Source: a virus. Taken from it: a stretch of 59,757 nt of DNA. This document shows, in pieces, positions 22,749 through 32,500 of this stretch. Made by a program: the position numbers and the translations under genes. Where the stretch lies: the IMG/VR virus record IMGVR_UViG_3300027983_000018, positions 1-59,757 of that record. One strand, written 5' to 3'. The notes beneath the pieces are model-generated. The model did no database searches. It had not been told where the DNA came from and saw nothing but the letters and a program-made list of their open reading frames with translations. Within the stretch, counting starts at the first letter, position 1; each line of letters begins with the position of its first letter.

Positions 22749-23285
22749 ATGAACTTAGTTAGAGATTTAAAGCAATACGTTCAAAAAAGTACGTTATTTG
22801 CTTGGCCTTTGTTGAATTTAAAAACAAATATTAGCCCCATTAACACCTATTTTAAAATAGATGGAATTGATTTCAAAAAACCAGTTATCGTTGGACTGTT
22901 TCACCAGAGTGATTCCAACTTTCAATTTGTTAAAAGTGTACTTGTTAATCACAAGTTGTATGATTCAGTAATTGAAGAAGATGGTTATCATTATTTTGTT
23001 TTTGACTTAACTTCTTTCGATGAAGATGTTGAAAAAATAATGACTGGTAACTACTCTAAAATCAATACTTCAGTAAAGATTAAAATTTCCGTAACTTCTT
23101 TTAAGAAAATAGTAAATGTCGGACTCTATCCTGAATTGTTTTATGAAGAATACGCGTTGCAGTTTAACAGTTCAATTTTTAATGGGGACGATAAGTTAGA
23201 ACTTATAGATGCCCCATGTTTAGAAAACGAAACTATTTCTTTAAGAAATGTGACGTGTTTGGAATTAAATGAAAAACACAACTAA
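22749..23285 (+). CDS. Hypothetical protein, 178 aa, last gene of the plus block
   Basis: Starts M-N-L-V-R-D-L-K-Q-Y-V. The body is strand-rich with repeated I-K-I/V-x-V patterns, suggesting a beta-sandwich. It ends 5 bases before the strand-switch terminator. No family recognised. Confidence 0.6.
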   Translation: MNLVRDLKQYVQKSTLFAWPLLNLKTNISPINTYFKIDGIDFKKPVIVGLFHQSDSNFQFVKSVLVNHKLYDSVIEEDGYHYFVFDLTSFDEDVEKIMTGNYSKINTSVKIKISVTSFKKIVNVGLYPELFYEEYALQFNSSIFNGDDKLELIDAPCLENETISLRNVTCLELNEKHN

Positions 23286-23290
23286 CTTAA

Positions 23291-23328
23291 AAGGGGACTT
23301 AGCATATTGCTAGGTCCCCTTACTTTTT
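23291..23328. terminator. Bidirectional terminator at the strand switch
   Basis: A 13-bp stem (AAGGGGACTTAGC / GCTAGGTCCCCTT, one G-U) with loop ATATT lies between the convergent genes ending at 23285 and 23328. On the plus strand it is followed by TACTTTTTTA; on the minus strand the stem is followed by TTAAG after CCCCTT, a weaker T run. It would stop early plus and late minus transcripts from running into each other. Confidence 0.85.
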
Positions 23329-26300
23329 TATTGTCTTTTCTTGTTGCTGATTCTGTTTTCTAATCCAAAAACGGGATCCATAAAACTACCGTCTAGTCCA
23401 AACTGAGCTTTCATGATTATGTTCCATGCTTTATTTGAACCTTCATTTTGAAAGCTCCAAGGTCCAGAGTCTTGTTTGTAAAAACTATCAGGGTTCTTGT
23501 CGTCTAGTAAATACATCCCTGCTTGAATGTATTCCATAACTGCAGGTTTACTTGACTGAAGAACACCTTTACCAATCAACATGTTATACGTTGAATTGAG
23601 TAAAGGAACTTTCCCTTCAGTAGTGTAAGGAGCAAATGTTTCCATTTCATTAGCTACCATCTCACCTAAATCTAAAAACGAAACTTTTAAAAAGTTTTCT
23701 AAATCAAAACTTCTACCCCCAGTAGAGGTTCTTGTAGGATCTATTTCTAAATCAACAGCTTCAAAAAACGAAGGTGCTTTTAAAGCGTTTGTGCTGTAAC
23801 GAAGCATATTGTAGATACCGTCTCTGTCTTTATCAAAATTGAAATAAGCATCTTCATCTTCATCATCCCCATCAACATTAGCGTAAATTTTCATAGAGCC
23901 AATTATAGCAGTGTGAATTTTATTAATTAAAAACAAAGCTACCACTTGCAAAGCTCCAAGATAATTCCTTGGTGAAACGTACTGACCTCTGGTTCTTATA
24001 AGTTGAAGAATTGTTTCAATTGACCCCATATACGTACCAATCTCATACCTTCCAGTAATAGGATTTACCCGAGGAGTTATTCTCAATCCTCCTTTTGTGG
24101 TAACAGTTCCTATTTTTATTTTATCCGTAAGCATGTTTGGAAAAAACTTAATTAAGAACATGGTGAATCTTGCTATAGTTGACCTGTAAAATTCAGGCAA
24201 ATGTAAATCATTAGATGCACCAATTGTTTTTAACAGAGTATCTTGATGGATTGCCATTAGTTTTTTTATTCCTTTACCCAATGAAGCAACTCCGTCAATG
24301 TACTTGATCTGATAATCTTCAGGTACTCCTTTTACAGTTTCTAAAGAACCTTTGTCATTAAGTGTTACTGCATCATAAAGAGGAATTAATTTTCCGTTTA
24401 CGCTTATTTTATTTTTATGCAAAATAGCTAAGAACTGATGAACAGATGCGGAGTTACCAAAAAACTTTCTGTCAACAAAACCTATGTGTGAAATGCTTGC
24501 ATCTTGAATTATACTTCGAGACCCAGCTAAGCGATCATTTTTTATACGATCAGGTATTGCGTCCATTACATCTGACAACTGTAAAAGAGCTGGAAGAGCT
24601 GCCCTTGAGTAAGATTTAGCCACGATCATTGCCATCAGTCTTGCAGAAAGAACTCTGGTTTTAAGCAAGTCGGTTCTACTAAATAGCTTTTTGTCAAAAG
24701 CTTTTAAATAAATCATCATCTTTGCACCATTGTAATTAGTCAAAGATTTCTTTATGTTAAAGATGAATGAACGAGTTGCCATTATTCCCTGATTGGTGGA
24801 AATAATCCTTAAAGCACCTGTAACGTATTTTTTATCAAAGTACTTGTTTTCATAGCTTATTTGCTCACCGCTAATGTGTTTGTCCATTAACCCCCTAATA
24901 AATTTAAGTCGCTTAGATAAGTCAGGAGTAACATTTTTTTGAAATATGTTTAAGTCTTTCATCTTATCGCGAAAATCTTTAATTTTCGGATCAGTACTTA
25001 ATGAAGAAATTGTTTCTGTTAACAGCTGAGAGAATGGATTTACCTCACGAGCTCTAATAAACTCTTCTTTTGAATAGTTCCAATCTGCAAGTAAGGATAA
25101 AATATTTGTACCTGTTTCACTTATGTCTAAATGATGTAGTCCGTGAATAGGTCGAGTAACTCTTTCAGATATAGAAGAACTTACTATTGATTTATTTTCG
25201 GCATACAATCCTTCTTCCAGGTTATCTATTTCGTCAAACCCAAATCCAAAGGCTCTAGTAATTTTACTAACTCTTCTTTTAAGAACAGCTTTTGGACCTC
25301 CTTTATAAAGACGACTTACTCCACCCATACGTTCTTTAGGGTAGGTAAGATAAGATCTCTGGGAGATATCTAATTTATCTTGCTCAGATAAATAAATGTT
25401 TTTCAAGTAATCTAAAGCACGAAACGCTGCGGGGTCGTTTTCCAACAACTCCATGAAACTTTTATCAATGTAGGTTGCATCACCTCCATTTTGTTCTTCC
25501 GTTTTTGGAAGCCATCTTCCTTTATTGTCCTTGTTTGCTAATGCATTAATTGTTGCTTCATCTTTAGAATTAAAAGAAATGTCATCTCTTAAAACTTCTT
25601 TGTTTATCATGCTGTCAATCGCTTTCTTTTCTTGGTAAGACATGTTAGGAACACGAGGTCGCTTGCTTTTATCCTCAACGAACCCCTTGCTAAAAAAAGT
25701 AATTGGTGTTGAATGAGCTATGTAAGAATTAGTTTCAGTAGGTCCACTAAACTTCCATGCAGAAGACGCACTGTAAACATCAATTACTCTTTTGTTTCCA
25801 GAAGCACTTCTGCTTATTTCTGATTTTTCAAAATGATTAAGTCCAAACCATTCTTGAAATTCAACACTCTCTCCTTTAAGTTTTTCAACTAATGTTTTAT
25901 TTTTAAGAATGCTTTTTAAGAAAGACTCACTTAAATAATGAATCTCAACCGTGTCTTTGTACTTATTTAAGTCAGATTCTTTTAAATTTTTAAGCAAAAT
26001 TTCCATAGCCGCAGGACTCTTAGAAAGAATGTCTAAAAATGTTTGTTTGTAAATAGGAGTAAATGAGGTAAAAGAATTGTTTTGAAGCTGACTGTTAATT
26101 AACTTAATCTTATTTAAATCCTCTGATGCTTTTAAATAAGCGTTTAATCCAGAAATAATTCCTAATCTTAAAAGAGCAAGTTTATCTTTATCATCTTTAC
26201 TTAATCTTCTGATTGATTCCTCGTTTTCTAAGTTAATTAACTTTTTGTTATCTTCTTCAGTAAGTCCTGTAGAACCAATGCTTTTTTCTTTTGACTTGTA

Positions 26301-29300
26301 AATTTCAATATCTTTGTTTTTAATTTCTTCTTGTAATTCTTTAGACATCATTGTTCCATCATACATTCCGTCAGAATTTCTTGTTGGAGACAAGTTTGCA
26401 GAAAGGTATTCGTATCCTTCTTTAAGAGAAATTAAATTTTCTGCTTCTAATTTTTCAATGTTTTTTTCAAGTAAATTAGATAACAACAAATCTCGTTCGT
26501 CAGTTAACTTTTTTCTGTCTTCGTAATAAGAAGGATCTACTTGAATTTTTGTATTTCTTTCAATCCATTTATCAACAGCCATAAGGTATTCTTCAGAATC
26601 AGTGCTTTCAAATTGTTCAGAAAGAACAGTCATGTACTCGGTAAGAGCAAGTTCAAATTTATTAGGAATGTACTCGTAAGTATGCTTATTTAAATTTAAT
26701 TCTTTTTGTTTAATTAAAAGAAGAGCAATCTCTTTATCTTCTCCCGTTTTTTCTACTCCATTTTTATCATAAATGTTGCTGAGCTGACTGTATTCATAAA
26801 ACAATCGATTCATCTCTTCAGCATCGGTGAAATCAGTAGGATCTTCGTTAAATGAATTTTGGTAAAGATTTATTTCCTCAAAAATAGAAGTAACTTTTCT
26901 TTTTGCACTACGACCAACATCAGTCAATTTATTGTTTTCATAAAACAAATCATCAGCTTCGTAATACGAGTCAATGTTGTCTCGATTCATGTACTTTGCT
27001 TCAAACAAATATTTAGCCGCAATAGCATCTTCTAAAATTACTTGTTTCGGTTCAGTTTTATCAGCAGCAAAAGCTTTAGCTGCTATACTTATTGAATTGT
27101 CCAGTTCTTTTAATTTAAACCTAAAGCCTTTAAAGTTACTTTTGAAAACACGTTCCTCCCTAGCAACAACAACGTCCGGAGTAAAAACAACAGGTTTATT
27201 TTTATCAGTATTTTTTTCATTAGGTTTTTCAACTTCTCCAAAAGTATCAATGCTAGCTATTGACCTACCAAATGCTTCTTCACCAAAAATTCGACTGTCT
27301 TTTGTTCCTTTTAAGATTGATTGCAAACCATGCATCATTTCATTAGTCATTTTGTTTTGAGAAGCTCCTATAGTAGAAAAAGCTTTCTTTAAAAAAGAAT
27401 CAAACCCACTTATAACTAAATCTTGATTTTTAATCGCTGTACTAAAGTAAGACATAAAACTTTTTGAATCTGATAAAACATTTGCTGCAATAAGTCTAAC
27501 TTGTTCTTTAGTTATCTTCCTGCCGCTGTTCATTAGTAATTCTAGTTCACGAAACCTCTTTAAATCTTCTGGGTTTTTTTTAATTGTTTCAATGTTTAGC
27601 TTTAAGAAAGCGTTGTATTCATTTTCTTCGGACAAAGAAAATCCATAATGATCCATGTAAAGATTGTCATACTCTTGAAACAAACCCTTGTCATAGAGAG
27701 TCTGTAATTCTTTTCTTGTCTCAGTCTCGATTGGTTCATTTAATTCAATTATGTGATCATAAAGACTTTCAAAAACTAGATCTCCAACTTGATTGTTCAA
27801 GACAGTATTTAAATCAGTTAATTTTTTATTAGTTTTATCAAATGCCTCCTTTAATAAACCTCCGTTGTTATTTGTAAAATAATCGGCTAACTTAACATTA
27901 AAAAAAGCAACATAGTTTTTAACGTAAACATGAATCGAATAAAACTTTTCTATTTTTTCTGAATCGTTGTTAAAGTCATCAGTAGACATTTTAGCAAGAG
28001 TCGAAGAGAAATGATCAGCAAGTGCATCTGCTTGACCCATTATTTTTGCAAAAGTTCTCAACTTACGATCAAATAAATCTAAACTGTTGTCTGCATCTTT
28101 AATTGCTTCAGGTGAAGAATTAACAACCTTGGTGTTAAAACGATCACTTTCTAAATTACTAACGGTAGAATTAGTTGCGTTTTGAGAAATCAGGGCTAAA
28201 TCTTTTTTCATTTTTTGCAAAATAGAATCGTTAAAGTCAGTAGACAATTCTTCTTTAAGTGAAGAAAGAGAACTGTTCTCTTTAGTTAACTCTCCTAGCA
28301 TTTTTGTAACAACATCGTAAAACTCATTTACAATTGCTTGAGTTTTGTCAGAAGATATTTTTTTTAATTCAGCAACCTGAGCGTCATACATTAAAGCAAA
28401 CATTTCTACATCTTCTCCTTTAAGGAAATCAACATTCAAATTAAAAGCATCCCCCTCGTTTATCATAGAAAGAAGTTCTTCTAAAGTAGTAGCTGAACTT
28501 AAATTAGAAATGTTTATTTTTTTACCTAAGACTTTTCTCAAAAATTGCTTTATTTGAAAAAACAATTCTTTAAAAAAGCCAGGCTTAGAATCTAAGTTAT
28601 TTTTAAAAGCTTCAGTTAATGCGTGAACAATTGCTTCTTCCTTAAAGTTAGAACCATTCAAGTTGTATTCAGCATAACCTTCTTTTAAAGAATCAATAAT
28701 CGTTCTTCCTTCTGGAGTCAAAGAAAGGTTTTCGTAAAGTTTATCAAATAGCTCAGGATTATCTGAACTCATTGATTTAATTATAGCGTGAGCAAATTCA
28801 TGAAAAACCGTGTCTTTATTTAAACCATCTTGAATCAAATAAACTTTCCCTTCTTTAAACATACCAGCAACTAATCCTCTGCCAGGAAATTGAGTTTCAA
28901 ACTCGCTCCTACTCATAAGTTCATAAGGAACTTTAAGTTGCTTGGACAGCTTAATTACTGCTTCAATTGCAATTATTTTGTTGTTGTTCTCTACGATTTC
29001 ATTAACACTTCCTACTAATTCAAGCGCAGTAGAGTTTTCAGAATTGTATGCAGAATCAGCAGCATCATTATCAAAAAACGGATTCTGTTGACTAAGGTCG
29101 TTTTCAAAGGATTCAGTTTCTAATAATAAAACTTTCTCTAATACAAGCTCAGGACTTCTAATTACTTTTTCATACTCTAAGTAATCACGCAATGCTTCAG
29201 TTTCACCTACAACTTTAATTACCTGATTGTATTTTTCTAACTCTTCTTCGTTAAAATCCAAAGCGTTGTTGTCTAAAAAGATACTTAATGTTTCATCTGA

Positions 29301-29552
29301 AGTAGGTGTTCTTTTTAAATTAACCGGAGTTTCCCAAGTGTTTTCAACACCTAACATTTCAGCAACAGGATTTGTTTCGCTCTCTTCAAAAAAAACGTCT
29401 TCAGAAATTCCCAACTCACTAAGAGTTGGGAATATGTCAGTGTCATTAGTTTCCATGTACTCTGAGACAAGTGAAGCCAGTAAGTCTGGATGAAAATTAG
29501 TTTTTTTCTGTAACAATTTAAACTCTGCGTGTGATCTATTTATACATTTCAT
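23328..29552 (-). CDS. Giant virion protein with zincin-type motif, 2074 aa
   Basis: H-E-F-A-H at residues 251-255 is followed about 50 residues later by K-E-E-A-I-V-H-A-L, giving a plausible third zinc ligand. The preceding strand (V-Y-L-I-Q-D-G) is typical of phage zincins. The remaining sequence is mostly charged helix. The C-terminal region (about 1500-1900) is more conserved in style, with hydrophobic helices such as V-A-L-F-L-I-N-K-I. It follows the RNA polymerase gene by one base, as last gene of the late operon. In crAss-like phages the large proteins encoded beside the polymerase are virion components that enter the cell. Whether the protease acts on phage or host proteins is unknown. 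Confidence 0.7.
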   Translation of the reverse strand: MKCINRSHAEFKLLQKKTNFHPDLLASLVSEYMETNDTDIFPTLSELGISEDVFFEESETNPVAEMLGVENTWETPVNLKRTPTSDETLSIFLDNNALDFNEEELEKYNQVIKVVGETEALRDYLEYEKVIRSPELVLEKVLLLETESFENDLSQQNPFFDNDAADSAYNSENSTALELVGSVNEIVENNNKIIAIEAVIKLSKQLKVPYELMSRSEFETQFPGRGLVAGMFKEGKVYLIQDGLNKDTVFHEFAHAIIKSMSSDNPELFDKLYENLSLTPEGRTIIDSLKEGYAEYNLNGSNFKEEAIVHALTEAFKNNLDSKPGFFKELFFQIKQFLRKVLGKKINISNLSSATTLEELLSMINEGDAFNLNVDFLKGEDVEMFALMYDAQVAELKKISSDKTQAIVNEFYDVVTKMLGELTKENSSLSSLKEELSTDFNDSILQKMKKDLALISQNATNSTVSNLESDRFNTKVVNSSPEAIKDADNSLDLFDRKLRTFAKIMGQADALADHFSSTLAKMSTDDFNNDSEKIEKFYSIHVYVKNYVAFFNVKLADYFTNNNGGLLKEAFDKTNKKLTDLNTVLNNQVGDLVFESLYDHIIELNEPIETETRKELQTLYDKGLFQEYDNLYMDHYGFSLSEENEYNAFLKLNIETIKKNPEDLKRFRELELLMNSGRKITKEQVRLIAANVLSDSKSFMSYFSTAIKNQDLVISGFDSFLKKAFSTIGASQNKMTNEMMHGLQSILKGTKDSRIFGEEAFGRSIASIDTFGEVEKPNEKNTDKNKPVVFTPDVVVAREERVFKSNFKGFRFKLKELDNSISIAAKAFAADKTEPKQVILEDAIAAKYLFEAKYMNRDNIDSYYEADDLFYENNKLTDVGRSAKRKVTSIFEEINLYQNSFNEDPTDFTDAEEMNRLFYEYSQLSNIYDKNGVEKTGEDKEIALLLIKQKELNLNKHTYEYIPNKFELALTEYMTVLSEQFESTDSEEYLMAVDKWIERNTKIQVDPSYYEDRKKLTDERDLLLSNLLEKNIEKLEAENLISLKEGYEYLSANLSPTRNSDGMYDGTMMSKELQEEIKNKDIEIYKSKEKSIGSTGLTEEDNKKLINLENEESIRRLSKDDKDKLALLRLGIISGLNAYLKASEDLNKIKLINSQLQNNSFTSFTPIYKQTFLDILSKSPAAMEILLKNLKESDLNKYKDTVEIHYLSESFLKSILKNKTLVEKLKGESVEFQEWFGLNHFEKSEISRSASGNKRVIDVYSASSAWKFSGPTETNSYIAHSTPITFFSKGFVEDKSKRPRVPNMSYQEKKAIDSMINKEVLRDDISFNSKDEATINALANKDNKGRWLPKTEEQNGGDATYIDKSFMELLENDPAAFRALDYLKNIYLSEQDKLDISQRSYLTYPKERMGGVSRLYKGGPKAVLKRRVSKITRAFGFGFDEIDNLEEGLYAENKSIVSSSISERVTRPIHGLHHLDISETGTNILSLLADWNYSKEEFIRAREVNPFSQLLTETISSLSTDPKIKDFRDKMKDLNIFQKNVTPDLSKRLKFIRGLMDKHISGEQISYENKYFDKKYVTGALRIISTNQGIMATRSFIFNIKKSLTNYNGAKMMIYLKAFDKKLFSRTDLLKTRVLSARLMAMIVAKSYSRAALPALLQLSDVMDAIPDRIKNDRLAGSRSIIQDASISHIGFVDRKFFGNSASVHQFLAILHKNKISVNGKLIPLYDAVTLNDKGSLETVKGVPEDYQIKYIDGVASLGKGIKKLMAIHQDTLLKTIGASNDLHLPEFYRSTIARFTMFLIKFFPNMLTDKIKIGTVTTKGGLRITPRVNPITGRYEIGTYMGSIETILQLIRTRGQYVSPRNYLGALQVVALFLINKIHTAIIGSMKIYANVDGDDEDEDAYFNFDKDRDGIYNMLRYSTNALKAPSFFEAVDLEIDPTRTSTGGRSFDLENFLKVSFLDLGEMVANEMETFAPYTTEGKVPLLNSTYNMLIGKGVLQSSKPAVMEYIQAGMYLLDDKNPDSFYKQDSGPWSFQNEGSNKAWNIIMKAQFGLDGSFMDPVFGLENRISNKKRQ

Positions 29553-29553
29553 C

Positions 29554-32500
29554 TTAACAATTGTTTTTATCTTTTATCATGTTTTGTTGACGGTCTAAAG
29601 GTAAATCATTAAAATAAGATTCAGACATAGTTCCCCCTAAACTTTTGTATTCTGCAAATAAATCAGCAGAAACAGGTTCGCTTGATTGAGAATTGGTTAA
29701 TTCAATACCTATAGATTTTAACACTTTTCGTCCATTCTCTGACTTAGAATATTTTGTATTTATGTCATCAGCAAATTTTTCTAAAACTTGTTTTTGTGTA
29801 GAAGCACCTTCCGTATAAATAGTAAATACACCGCCTTTAGTATTTACTTCAATAAACCAGTTAAGAGCTGCTACATTGCCTTCCGAATTATAATGCTCCT
29901 TAGTCAAATACAATTCTACATTAGGAAATTCAGGGATTGTTATTTTGTAACCGGTTTTTGTTTGGTTCTCTTTTATGTAATTATTAAATAAAGTATATGT
30001 AATTTTTGTAGTTCCTTGTTTAAGCGCAGATACATTAATCGTTCCGGTTGCTTCAGTAGAAACAGGTTCGCTTGATTGAGAATTGGTTTCAGAAAATTCA
30101 GAAACATTTTCAGATTTAATATCCTCTAACATTTCTTTGTACAACAAAGCTTGCCTATCTATTGATGTATCAGGTACATTAGCCCTGTTTTCCCCTCTTG
30201 CAAGTTGATCTTTAATTCTTTGTTTAGCTAAAGCAGGATTTAATTCAAGTAACTTATATTCTACTTTAGTGTTTGGTGACGCAGAATTTATAGCACTTAT
30301 AAAATCTCTTCTTCTATCTTTTTGTAGGTTAGTCGAATCTATAACAACAGATTTACCACTTTTTAAAGCGGCTATAGCTCTTTCTTTTACAGCTTCATAA
30401 ATCTCTTTATCTTTAGATTTATCATCCATATTACCTGTAAATTCTACTCTCATTTCATCAGGTGAAATAACGGTATATTCATCTTTAGATAAAGTTTTAA
30501 TAAATGTACTTTTCCCACTACCGCTTATACCTATTGGTAATAGTATTGTTGCTTCAGTAGAGACAGGATTACTTGATTGAGAATTGGTTGAATTTGCAGT
30601 CCTAACTTCAAACTCTTTTGGTAAAACAATGTTCTCAGGAAGATTTTTATTTTCTAATAAAGATTTCATTTCTTGTTCAGTAAATCCAGCCATGTTAGTA
30701 CCAAATTTTGTAACAAGAAATTTTAATCCTGGATTATTATTAGCTTCTAAGATTAAAGCGTTAATAGATTGTTCTATTCTTGATGGAGGAACGCTTCGGG
30801 TTTTTCCTATTTTTAAAAATCCATTACTTATAGATGCAGCTTTTGTTACAATTCCAAAAGATTTCCCTTCTGTTCCTTGCATAAGTTTGTCTACAATTCC
30901 ATATTCAGACCATTTACCTTTAGTTCCTACAGGTAATGCTTTATACTCAGGAGTTACTGTTCCTCGTTGAGCTAATCCTGCTGTTCCACCTCCGTGTCCA
31001 CCTACTGTGTTTGCACCAAATACAAATACTTCGTTAGATTTTAAAGAAGTTATGTTTTCAGGTGTATATTCTCTTTCAGCACTACTTTGTTTAGTAGTAG
31101 TTGTTTGATTTGACTTGTTGTTTTCAGAATACTGAGGTTGTTTTTTACCAAAGGCTTCATATAAATCCAAATACCATTTTCCAGGCTTATAGTCAGCATA
31201 ATTTACAGTTTTCGTTTGATCGTATAATTTTTTACCATCTCTATCGTATTCATTGTATTGCATCCTAGCTGTTACAAAATTTCCTGTATTTTTAGGAGTA
31301 CTAAATTCAATGTAAATACCATGGTTACCTACCATAAGTCTTTCAAAAGTAGGTTCTTTTATTTTTAAAACTTGTTCGTTTTCTACTTTTAAAGTTGAAT
31401 TATCAGATTGAAGTTCTACTTTACCTAATTCCGGAAACGTATTTTGTAATTCATTTATGTAAACCGTTCTGATTTTATTATTAATGATTCCGATGTCTTC
31501 AGCGGATTTAGAATTAGCTAAATCTCTTATAAATGCTTGATACGTTTTAAGTCCTACATATCTCCAAAATTCACTAAACCAATAATAATTTGACTTGTTG
31601 TCTTTTTCGCTTGTCCCTTGGTATGTAGTTTTACCATTTGATGATTGTGCATTTCTTATGTATTGAGCAAGTACACTGTTAGTGTTTTTCATAAGGTACT
31701 GCTCTAAAAAAGAATCAGAAATAGAAATCCCTATGTCTATACCGCTTTTACTTAAAACGCTTGATGTTCCATCTTGTACATGTAAAACATTAATTAAATT
31801 TAAACGAAGCTTGTCATCTCCTTCAAGTTTTTTATTAATTTTATCAGAAACTATGTCGTAACCGTTAGATGCAATATCGGACTCATCCATGCCTTCAAAT
31901 AAGTTCATGTCATTAAGATACTTTTTTAATTCAATAAAAGGTCCGTTAGACAATCTAATGCCTTTCTTTGGTGAATAAAGAGGAGAAGTTTTTCCGTCGT
32001 AAGATTTAACTAACTCATAGTATTTTCCAATTTGAGCATAACGTATTATTTTCTTGTAACCTTCCTTAACTAAATAATCAATAGCTAATTTATCTATTCC
32101 ATTAGCTGTTCCAACATTAAAAGAAACTCCTTCTTTTATTGCTTTATCGATAACGGGAGCATACTTATTTGTAAAATCGGCAACTAATATTTGCTGGTAA
32201 GAAGTTTCAGTCTCTCCTCCTCTGGAAGATTTAAAGTTTCCTGCTCCAAAAATCCATACTGCATCTGAAGAAACAAATTGTTCATCAAAAGCAGAGCTGT
32301 TAATTTCCTTAATCTTACGAATGTAATTACGGGTAGAACTTTTATTTCCACTAAGGTATTCTGGTGCAGCTTTAGAAGGGAATGCGATTGCTTTATTGCT
32401 ATTGTTAGCCATAGTTTCGTCTTTAACCCAATTGTTTTTTTTCTTGTTAATAGCATCAGCAATAGACAACCCATCTTTTATTTTGAATAAAGGAACTGAT

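Noticed and set aside
32184-32474. Minus-strand 96-codon frame inside the polymerase gene
   Set aside because: It is a +1 shadow of the SLOG-like region with no start context; a programmed frameshift is not needed because the main frame is open.
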